A stretch of 64,000 nucleotides of DNA from Amycolatopsis palatopharyngis (GTDB lineage Bacteria > Actinomycetota > Actinomycetes > Mycobacteriales > Pseudonocardiaceae), in contig NZ_PQHZ01000019.1 in assembly GCF_003385185.1 (NCBI RefSeq), positions 1 through 64,000 of the forward strand, written 5' to 3'. Made by a program: the position numbers and the translations under genes. Under the pieces are notes generated by a model. It was not told where the DNA came from, made no database searches, and saw only the letters and a program-made list of their open reading frames with translations. This document shows positions 1-5,861 of the stretch, piece by piece; position 1 is the stretch's first letter; every line of letters begins with the position of its first letter.

Positions 1-6
1 GTATTT

Positions 7-29
7 GATCTTGCTTGGTGGTACTTGCA
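7..29. repeat. Copy of a dispersed repeat arm
   Basis: This stretch (cttgcttggtggtacttgcag and flanks) closely matches the arms of the perfect inverted repeat at 50977-51100. It is a single arm at the window edge, so its partner may lie outside the window. No gene is visible in bases 1-81 apart from the end of the LacI gene. Confidence 0.5.
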
Positions 30-81
30 GACCCTCCAACCCCATGTCGGGAGGTGACGGGGGCGGGGTGGTGCGGGAGGG

Positions 82-1104
82 TCATGCGGGGCAGCCGCAG
101 GATTGGCGGTGTCGCAGGGTGGGAGGCAGCCGTACGGTCTCGGGCTCGCGATCGGAATCGGCGATACGCGCCAGCAGCAGTCTGACCGCATTGCGACCGA
201 TGTCCTCCACGGGCTGGGCCATCGTGGTCAGCGGTGGCTCGACCAGATCGGCCCACTCGGCGTCGTCGTACCCGACCACGGCGATGTCGCTACCCACCCG
301 CAGACCACGCCGGCGTGCCTCGTGCAGGACCCCGACCATCATCGAGTCGTTCGCCACCACCACGGCCGTCGGCCGCTCGGGAGATTCCATCAACGCGCCG
401 AACGCGGCCGTGCCACCGTCCCGAGAGGACTGTCCACAAGAGACTAAAGCCGGGTTCCACGTGCGGCCGCCCCTGCCGAGACCCAGGCGGTAGCCGAGTT
501 TGCGTTCCTCGCTGGTGGTGAGTCCCGGCGCTCCGGAGATCAAACCGATCTGCCGATGACCCAGTGCGGCGAGGTGCTCGGTGAGCGCCGAGGTGGACTG
601 GATGTTCTCCGCGCCAACCTGATCGACATCGCCGCGAGTCGCCACCCGGTCGACCAGCACGGTCGGCAGGCCCAGCGAGACGAGCTCCCCGATGACCGGG
701 CCGTCGCCCGGGGCAGGGGTCAGCAGCAGTCCCTCCACCCGCCGCGCCCGCAGTGCCCGCACGGTCGCCTGTTCGGTTTCCACCGTGTCGTGGGTGTCGG
801 CCAGCAGCACCGTGTACCCCGCCTCCGCGGCCTCTCGTTCGACCGCCTGCATCAGCACAGCGAAGTACGGGTTCGCGAGCAACGAGATCGCCACGCCGAT
901 CGACCGGGTGCCCCCGGTGACCAGGGAGCGGGCGATCACATCGCCCGTGTAACCCGTGGTCTCGATCGCCGAGAGGACCGCTGCCCTCGTCTCCGGAGCG
1001 ACTGCTCTCGTCCCGTTGACCACATGTGAGACGGTGGTGATCGACACCCCGGCCAGCTCCGCGATATCGCGCTGGGTCGGTCTGGACGATCGTTGCGGCG
1101 GCAC
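82..1104 (-). CDS. LacI-family transcriptional regulator
   Basis: DNA-binding repressor or activator expected to respond to a sugar or nucleoside. The N-terminus carries the LacI helix-turn-helix (TQRDIAELAGVSITTVSHVVNG) followed by a periplasmic-binding-protein-like sensor domain (SIGVAISLLANPYFA near residue 65, VVVANDSMMVG, VVGYDDAEWADLVEPPLTTM near the C-terminus). I place the start at the GTG at 1104, which has an AGGGG ribosome-binding site five bases upstream. The longer ATG reading at 1182 would make the operator at 1135-1149 coding. From the GTG the protein is about 340 residues, normal for the family. It is divergent from the two-kinase operon and is probably autoregulatory. The effector is unknown. 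Confidence 0.9.
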   Translation of the reverse strand: MPPQRSSRPTQRDIAELAGVSITTVSHVVNGTRAVAPETRAAVLSAIETTGYTGDVIARSLVTGGTRSIGVAISLLANPYFAVLMQAVEREAAEAGYTVLLADTHDTVETEQATVRALRARRVEGLLLTPAPGDGPVIGELVSLGLPTVLVDRVATRGDVDQVGAENIQSTSALTEHLAALGHRQIGLISGAPGLTTSEERKLGYRLGLGRGGRTWNPALVSCGQSSRDGGTAAFGALMESPERPTAVVVANDSMMVGVLHEARRRGLRVGSDIAVVGYDDAEWADLVEPPLTTMAQPVEDIGRNAVRLLLARIADSDREPETVRLPPTLRHRQSCGCPA

Positions 1105-1134
1105 GGCAACCCCTGATTCTGTCGGCAATCGTTT

Positions 1135-1149
1135 GCGCAAACGCTTGCG
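1135..1149. promoter_or_regulatory. LacI-type operator, copy 1
   Basis: The 15-mer gcgcaaacgcttgcg contains the central-CG palindrome GCAArCGyTTGC typical of LacI-family operators. It lies between the LacI gene and the divergent kinase operon, just upstream of the regulator's likely GTG start. An identical 15-mer occurs at 2131-2145. Regulator binding is inferred. Confidence 0.75.
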
Positions 1150-1252
1150 CAGCACCCTATCGGTGTCTAACTTGCGGTTCATCCGGGATGGGGCCGCACC
1201 GATGGAGGACGGCTATGGCAGAGCGAGGGGCCGCGTCGAAGGACGCGACCCG

Positions 1253-2104
1253 ATGATCCTGTTGGCCGGCCTGTGCACGATCGACCTGGTGCAACGAGTG
1301 GCGGAACTGCCGAGGCCAGGGCAGAAAGTGCAGTCCAGCTCGGTGGATGTCGCGGCGGGTGGACCCGCGACGAACGCCGCCGTCACCGTCGCCGCACTCG
1401 GCGAGCACGCCCGGCTGCTGACCGTGCTCGGCGCGCATCCGCTGGCCGAACTGGCCCGCGCCGACCTGTCCGAATGCGAGGTGGAGGTGGTGGACCTCGC
1501 GCCGGAGCATGCGGACCCACCCGCGGTAAGCGCGGTGGCCGTGCGCGACCACGACGGTGAGCGCACGGTCGTCTCCCACAACGCTGCCGCGGCCCCGCGC
1601 TTTCCCGGGAAAGTGCGGGTGGAGGACGCGCGCTTTCCCGGGAAAGTGCGATCGGTGCTGGTGGACGGGCACCACGGGGAGGTGGCGCTGGCCGTGGCCC
1701 GGTGGGCGCGTGAGCAGGGCGTGCCCGTGCTGCTCGACGCCGGGAGCTGGAAGCCGGTGCTGACCGAACTGTTGCCGATGGTGGACGTCGCGGCGTGCTC
1801 GGCGCACTTCCGTGCACCCGACGGCGTGCTCGACGATGTCCCGTACGTGATCACCACGGCCGGGCCGGATCCGGTGCGCTGGCGGTCGCTGTCGGAGCAG
1901 GGCGAGGTGCCGGTCCCCGCAGTGCACGCTCGTGACACCCTTGGCGCAGGCGACGTATGGCACGGTGCACTCGCGCACGCATGGGGCAGGCTGAGCCCGC
2001 GGCACGCGATCGAGTTCGCGAACGAGGTGGCCGCGGAGCGGGTGCGACATTCTGGAACACGAACCTGGGTAGGCCCGGTACGGGTCGGAATGGGAGAGAA
2101 ATGA
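1253..2104 (+). CDS. PfkB/ribokinase-family carbohydrate kinase
   Basis: ATP-dependent kinase for a sugar or nucleoside. The N-terminal PfkB glycine motif (AAGGPATNAAVTVAAL) and the C-terminal signature DTLGAGD (residues 228-234, Asp234 the expected catalytic base) are present. The length is 283 residues, slightly short for the family. ATG 1253 was chosen because the fold begins there (MILLAGLCTIDLV) and AAGGAC lies upstream. Residues 116-122 and 127-133 both read RFPGKVR. They are encoded by two copies of a palindrome that is otherwise intergenic in this window, so the gene carries an in-frame repeat insertion. The stop overlaps the next start (ATGA), so the two kinases are translationally coupled. 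The substrate is not deducible. Confidence 0.85.
   Translation: MILLAGLCTIDLVQRVAELPRPGQKVQSSSVDVAAGGPATNAAVTVAALGEHARLLTVLGAHPLAELARADLSECEVEVVDLAPEHADPPAVSAVAVRDHDGERTVVSHNAAAAPRFPGKVRVEDARFPGKVRSVLVDGHHGEVALAVARWAREQGVPVLLDAGSWKPVLTELLPMVDVAACSAHFRAPDGVLDDVPYVITTAGPDPVRWRSLSEQGEVPVPAVHARDTLGAGDVWHGALAHAWGRLSPRHAIEFANEVAAERVRHSGTRTWVGPVRVGMGEK
1597..1650. repeat. Pair of CTTTCCCGGGAAAG palindromes inside a CDS
   Basis: Two copies of the family-A palindrome (core CTTTCCCGGGAAAG) occupy 1597-1617 and 1630-1650, 33 bases apart. They lie in frame inside the PfkB kinase gene and each encodes RFPGKVR. The same paired arrangement occurs between genes at 25688, 31205, 49627 and 59385. Confidence 0.9.
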
Positions 2105-2736
2105 CGTCCATCGATGAGCTGTTGACCAGGGCGCAAACGCTTGCGTCTACCGGAAAGCGCACCGTGCTCGGTATCACCGGCGCCCCGGCCTCCGGAAAGA
2201 CGACGCTCGCCTGGCGGATCGCCGACGCGCTCGGCACCCGAGCCGTCGTCGTTGGCATGGACGGCTTCCACCTGGCCCAGGTCGAACTGGCCCGGCTGGG
2301 GCGCACCGACCGTAAGGGCGCGCCGGAAACCTTCGACGCGCACGGCTACGTGCACCTCGTCCGCAGGCTGAGCGAGGGCACCGAGCCGGTCTACGCGCCG
2401 GAATTCCGCAGGGAGATCGAGGAGCCGATCGCGGGCGCCGTTCCGGTGTCGCCCGAGGTGCAGGTGGTGATCACCGAGGGCAACTACCTGCTGCTCGACA
2501 CCGAGCCATGGGATCAGCTGCGGGCCCTGCTGGACGAGGCGTGGTTCCTCGCCCCGAACGAGGACGAGCGGCTGGAACGCCTGGTCAGCAGGCACCGTTA
2601 CTACGGTCGCTCGCTGGTCGAGGCCAAACAGCGTGCCCTCGGCTCCGACCAGCGCAATGCCGACCTCATCAAACCCACCGCCGCCAGGGCCGACCTCGTG
2701 GTGGAGGACATGCACCTGCAGAATTTCGCGGTGTGA
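2101..2736 (+). CDS. P-loop nucleoside/nucleotide kinase family protein (uridine kinase/PRK-like)
   Basis: Small-molecule kinase of the uridine kinase/phosphoribulokinase superfamily. The P-loop is GAPASGKTT (about residues 27-35), followed by MDGFHL, a DRKGAPETFD substrate-region motif and ITEGNYLLLD, which is typical of the YggC/FrcK-like group. The length is 211 residues. The ATG overlaps the stop of the PfkB kinase, so the two are one transcript. Codons 11-15 are identical to the LacI operator at 1135-1149, so an operator copy is embedded in the coding region. The substrate is probably a sugar or nucleoside but cannot be named. Confidence 0.85.
   Translation: MTSIDELLTRAQTLASTGKRTVLGITGAPASGKTTLAWRIADALGTRAVVVGMDGFHLAQVELARLGRTDRKGAPETFDAHGYVHLVRRLSEGTEPVYAPEFRREIEEPIAGAVPVSPEVQVVITEGNYLLLDTEPWDQLRALLDEAWFLAPNEDERLERLVSRHRYYGRSLVEAKQRALGSDQRNADLIKPTAARADLVVEDMHLQNFAV
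2131..2145. promoter_or_regulatory. LacI-type operator, copy 2, inside a coding region
   Basis: The sequence is identical over 15 bases to the site at 1135-1149, 996 bp away. It falls in codons 11-15 of the second kinase. LacI-family proteins often bridge two sites, so this copy could support looping or a roadblock. That role is inferred. Confidence 0.6.
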
Positions 2737-2740
2737 GCCG

Positions 2741-2843
2741 AGCGGAGCGAGGCCGATCGACAGGGTGTGAGCCAACCGCGTAAAACGGCGGCCGAGGCTG
2801 GAACCGTACGGGTGAGCACCTTGCACGCCAAGCGGAGCGAGGC
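2741..2843. repeat. Two copies of a 13-bp AGCGGAGCGAGGC repeat
   Basis: The 13-mer agcggagcgaggc occurs at 2741-2753 and 2831-2843 in the gap between the kinase and the SDR gene. GC-rich dispersed repeats of this kind are common in actinobacteria. No promoter could be identified with confidence in the gap. Confidence 0.4.
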
Positions 2844-2863
2844 AGATTGAAGGAGTCCAGGTC

Positions 2864-3616
2864 GTGAGCGAAGCCGGGGTTCTCGTCGTCACGGGTGGGG
2901 CGCGCGGAATCGGCGCGGCCATCTGTGAGCTGGCTGCCGATCACGGGTACGACGTCGTGGTCAACTACGCCAGCGATCCCGCCGCGGCCGAGGCGGTCGC
3001 CGACCGCGTGCGGGTGAAGGGACGGCGTTGCGTCGCGATCCGCGCCGACGTAGCGAACGAGGACGAGGTGCTCGCCATGTTCGACACGGCCGTCGCGTTC
3101 GGTCCGCTCACCGGGTTGGTGAACAACGCCGCCATCACCGGCAACACCCCCGGCAGGCTCGACGAACAGGACGTCCGGACCGTCCGCGAGGTGCTCGACG
3201 TCAACGTGACCGGCACCTTCCTCTGCGCACGCGAAGCGGTGCGCCGCATGTCGACACGCTACGGCGGTGACGGCGGCACCATCGTGAACATCTCCTCCAC
3301 AGCGGCCCGTACGGCCTCCGCGAACGAGTGGGTGCACTACGCGGCGAGCAAGGCCGCGGTCGAGACCCTGACCACCGGGCTCGCGCAGGAGGTGGCTCGC
3401 GAGGGAATCCGGGTCAACGCGGTCGCGCCGGGCACGGTCGAGACGGGCCTGCATGCGGCGGCCGGAATGCCGGACCGTCCGCAACGCGTCGCGCCGTCCA
3501 TCCCACTCGGCAGGCCAGGGCTTCCCGCGGAGATCGCCGAGGCCGTGCTGTGGCTGCTTTCTGCCCGCTCGTCCTATGCGACCGGGACCGTGCTGACCGT
3601 CGGCGGAGGCCGCTGA
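2864..3616 (+). CDS. SDR-family NAD(P)-dependent oxidoreductase
   Basis: Classical short-chain dehydrogenase of 250 residues, probably acting as an alcohol/ketone or 3-oxoacyl reductase. It has the Rossmann motif TGGARGIGA near the N-terminus, the NNAAITG structural motif, a Ser (NISSTAA) and a YAASK catalytic Tyr-Lys pair, and the family C-terminus GTVLTVGGGR. GTG 2864 has AGGAG eight bases upstream. It follows the kinase operon in the same direction after a 127-base gap that contains short repeats, so it may have its own promoter. The substrate is unknown. Confidence 0.9.
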   Translation: MSEAGVLVVTGGARGIGAAICELAADHGYDVVVNYASDPAAAEAVADRVRVKGRRCVAIRADVANEDEVLAMFDTAVAFGPLTGLVNNAAITGNTPGRLDEQDVRTVREVLDVNVTGTFLCAREAVRRMSTRYGGDGGTIVNISSTAARTASANEWVHYAASKAAVETLTTGLAQEVAREGIRVNAVAPGTVETGLHAAAGMPDRPQRVAPSIPLGRPGLPAEIAEAVLWLLSARSSYATGTVLTVGGGR

Positions 3617-3622
3617 CACCAG

Positions 3623-3665
3623 TTGTCAACAGGCCCTGTGGACAACGAGGGCAGGTTGTCCACAG
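3623..3665. promoter_or_regulatory. Cluster of DnaA-box-like sites forming an 11-bp inverted repeat
   Basis: TTGTCAACA (3623-3631), TGTGGACAA (3637-3645, minus orientation) and TTGTCCACA (3656-3664) sit within 42 bases. The last two match the high-GC actinobacterial DnaA box exactly. They lie in perfect 11-bp arms, CTGTGGACAAC and GTTGTCCACAG, with an 8-base loop. The site is just downstream of the SDR stop and could equally serve as a transcription terminator. DnaA binding is inferred. Confidence 0.5.
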
Positions 3666-3764
3666 CTTGGGAATCGAATAACGATCACCGGAAGTTCACC
3701 GGATTCAGGTGACAGTGGGCCTGTGCAGGCACTTGGATAACGGCCCGAGTGGGGGTGAGAAAGG

Positions 3765-4238
3765 ATGGCGGTCAGCATGGTGGCACTGATGTACGTGCAT
3801 CATCTCGCCCTGACGGTTACCGATGTGGACCGAAGCGTGCCCTGGTACGAGCGGGTGCTCGACCTCAAGGAGGTCACCCGCCGCGAGGACGAGCGAACCG
3901 GCCTGCGCAAGGTGCTGTTGCGCGCACGGGGTGACCAGGACCCCGGCGTCGCGCTGGTCCTCGTGCAGCACCCGGATCCGACTCGTCCAGGACCGCCGCT
4001 CGGCGAGGACGGTGGTTCGCGCTGGGGAGCCGCGTTCGACGAGCGGCGCACCGGTCTCGACCACGTCGCCTTCACCGTCGGTTCCCGGACCGAACTACTG
4101 GAGTGGGAACAGCGCCTCGCCGACTACGGGGTCACCTACACCCCGGCCGCGCCGTCGCGCACCATGCCAGGGTCGGAGGCCGTGGTGTTCCGCGACCCGG
4201 ACGGGATCCAGCTGGAGGTCTGGCTCGACTCGAAGTAG
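3765..4238 (+). CDS. VOC (glyoxalase/bleomycin resistance/dioxygenase) superfamily protein
   Basis: Metal-dependent or binding protein of the vicinal oxygen chelate fold, about 150 residues with the two expected babab units. The first begins at YVHHLALTVTDVDRSVPWYERVL and the second at TGLDHVAFTV, and the protein ends FRDPDGIQLEVWL. The paired His and terminal Glu (IQLE) are the usual metal ligands. Three in-frame ATGs (3765, 3777, 3789) are possible. The purine-rich GAGAAAGG sits very close to the first, so the true start may be 3777. It is convergent with the DedA gene. The substrate is unknown. Confidence 0.85.
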   Translation: MAVSMVALMYVHHLALTVTDVDRSVPWYERVLDLKEVTRREDERTGLRKVLLRARGDQDPGVALVLVQHPDPTRPGPPLGEDGGSRWGAAFDERRTGLDHVAFTVGSRTELLEWEQRLADYGVTYTPAAPSRTMPGSEAVVFRDPDGIQLEVWLDSK

Positions 4239-4244
4239 GCCGGT

Positions 4245-4940
4245 TCAGGCGCGCGCGGTGTCGGACTCCGAGTACTCCATCGGCTTGCGCATCTCCTGGC
4301 GGTAGCGCCAGAAGCCGTATCCGGTGCCGATGACGAAGAAGATGACGCTCGCCCAGACCAGCGCGGTCTTCAGCCACGGCACCACGTCGAGCAGGCCGGC
4401 GCCGTAGTACCCGAGCAGGACCAGTGTGGGCACCCAGAGCAGTCCGCCCGCGGCCGTGGCCAGCATGAACCGGCGTGGGTCCATCCGGGCGGCGCCCGCG
4501 ATCAACGGCGCGAGCGTGCGCACCCAGGGAATCCAGCGTGCGGCGACGATGGCGAAGAAACCCTTGCGGTCGAGGAAGGATCTTGCCCGGTCGAGGTTCT
4601 GCCGGTTGAGTACCTTGCCGCCGCGGCGTGCGATGAACTTCGTCCCGGTGTGTTTACCGACGTAGTAGCCGACCTGGTTGCCGATGATCGCGACCACCAG
4701 CGCCGCGATCGACAGTCCCCACGCGTGCTTGTCCGCACCGTGCTGCGCGAGCACAACGCCGGCGCCGAACAGTAGTGAGTCGCCCGGCAGGAATAGGCCC
4801 ACGATCAGGGCGCACTCGATGAACACGAAGCTGAGCACGATGACCCACACGAGCAGCGGACCAGCTGTATCCAGCCAGCCGAGCCCGAGACTGGCCGCTT
4901 CGGCCTGCACCACATTCACACCGCAGAGCGTACGTGCCAT
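4245..4940 (-). CDS. DedA-family membrane protein
   Basis: Polytopic inner-membrane protein of the DedA/SNARE-associated family. Some members (UptA) return undecaprenyl phosphate across the membrane. Hydrophobic segments occur near the N-terminus (LLVWVIVLSFVFIECALIVG), after the conserved FLPGDSLLF motif, in the middle, and as two C-terminal helices. The family's R-x-[IV]-P-W segment is seen as AARWIPWVRTLAPLIAGAARM. ATG 4940 gives 231 residues. GTG 4949 or 4967 are alternatives and no strong ribosome-binding site discriminates them. It stands alone, convergent with the VOC gene. Confidence 0.88.
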   Translation of the reverse strand: MARTLCGVNVVQAEAASLGLGWLDTAGPLLVWVIVLSFVFIECALIVGLFLPGDSLLFGAGVVLAQHGADKHAWGLSIAALVVAIIGNQVGYYVGKHTGTKFIARRGGKVLNRQNLDRARSFLDRKGFFAIVAARWIPWVRTLAPLIAGAARMDPRRFMLATAAGGLLWVPTLVLLGYYGAGLLDVVPWLKTALVWASVIFFVIGTGYGFWRYRQEMRKPMEYSESDTARA

Positions 4941-5036
4941 GCTCGCCACCCTGTCTGGGGAACGCACTAACGCTGCGGTTGTGGACAGACCGCAACCGGC
5001 TGGACGCGCTGGGTTGCCCCGGTGTCGCTGCCCTGC

Positions 5037-5861
5037 TCAAAGGTCGGGCAGGGTGTCTCCCCGCACGGCCTGAATGTCGATCTCGATCTTGACCGTGGTG
5101 CCGATCGCGGCCACCCCGGCCCGGACCATGGTGTTGTAGTCGATGGCGAAGTCGTTGCGCCGCAACAGCGTCTCCGCGTGGAACGCCGCACGCACGCCAC
5201 CCCACGGATCCGGCCCGAAGCCGCCGTAGCGCAGGTCGAGTTCGATTTCCTTGCGTTGCCCGTGCAGGGTCAGCTCGCCCCGCAGCACCCAGGTGTCGGT
5301 GCCGGTCGCCCGCATTCCAGTGCTGACGAACTCGATCAGCGGATAGTCGTCCACGTCGAGGAAGTCCGGGGAGCGCAGGTGGTCGTCGCGCATCTTGATG
5401 CCGGTGTCGATCGCGGCCGCCTGGATCTGCGTCCGCACGGACGACTGCTCCACCGGGCGACCCACCTCGATCCGTCCGGCCAGCTCGCTGAACCTGGCCT
5501 TGATGCTGGCGATGCCGAGGTGCCGGGCGGTCGCCACGACCGAGGAGTGTGCCGGGTCGATCACCCATGGCCCCGCGGGCGGGAGCTTGACCGCCCCCGC
5601 CGCGGGTTCGAGGGTGACGTCGCCGAGCGAACCACTGCCGTCCGTCCCGATCTGCGCCGTCCTGGCGACCGGCAGGTACCCGGCCGCGGTCAGCACGGCG
5701 GTGTAGACGCCAGGGGGCAGTGGCTCGGTGAGCACCGCCCCCGTGGCGTCGGCGGGCACCCGCGCGACCTGCTTGCCGGTCATGTCGGTGACGGTCAGCG
5801 TCGCGTTCTCGACCGCGAAGCCCTCGCTGGTGCGGACCTGCACCCGTAGTCCGCCACCCAT
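5037..5861 (-). CDS. YceI-family protein with N-terminal carboxypeptidase-regulatory-like domain
   Basis: Two-domain protein of 274 residues. Residues about 1-85 form a beta-sandwich of the carboxypeptidase-regulatory-like type (GLRVQVRTSEGFAVENATLTV, PPGVYTAVLTAAGY). The rest is a YceI lipocalin-like domain (WVIDPAHSSVVATARHLGI, MRDDHLRSPDFLDVDDYPLIEF, LTLHGQRKEIELDL) of the kind that binds isoprenoid-type lipids. No signal peptide is visible, unlike periplasmic YceI. The ATG overlaps the stop of the exporter gene (TGATG), whose tail carries related domains, so it is the third gene of the marR operon and its product may work with the exporter. Confidence 0.88.
   Translation of the reverse strand: MGGGLRVQVRTSEGFAVENATLTVTDMTGKQVARVPADATGAVLTEPLPPGVYTAVLTAAGYLPVARTAQIGTDGSGSLGDVTLEPAAGAVKLPPAGPWVIDPAHSSVVATARHLGIASIKARFSELAGRIEVGRPVEQSSVRTQIQAAAIDTGIKMRDDHLRSPDFLDVDDYPLIEFVSTGMRATGTDTWVLRGELTLHGQRKEIELDLRYGGFGPDPWGGVRAAFHAETLLRRNDFAIDYNTMVRAGVAAIGTTVKIEIDIQAVRGDTLPDL

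Noticed and set aside
1105..1182. LacI start at ATG 1182
   Set aside because: It would place the operator at 1135-1149 in coding sequence. GTG 1104 has a good AGGGG and fits the normal LacI N-terminus.
1213..2922. 569-codon frame antisense to the kinase and SDR region
   Set aside because: It overlaps several real genes on the other strand and has shadow-like composition rich in Arg, Ser and Pro.
3623..3665. Replication origin (oriC)
   Set aside because: Only three DnaA-like boxes, no dnaA or dnaN genes, no AT-rich unwinding region.
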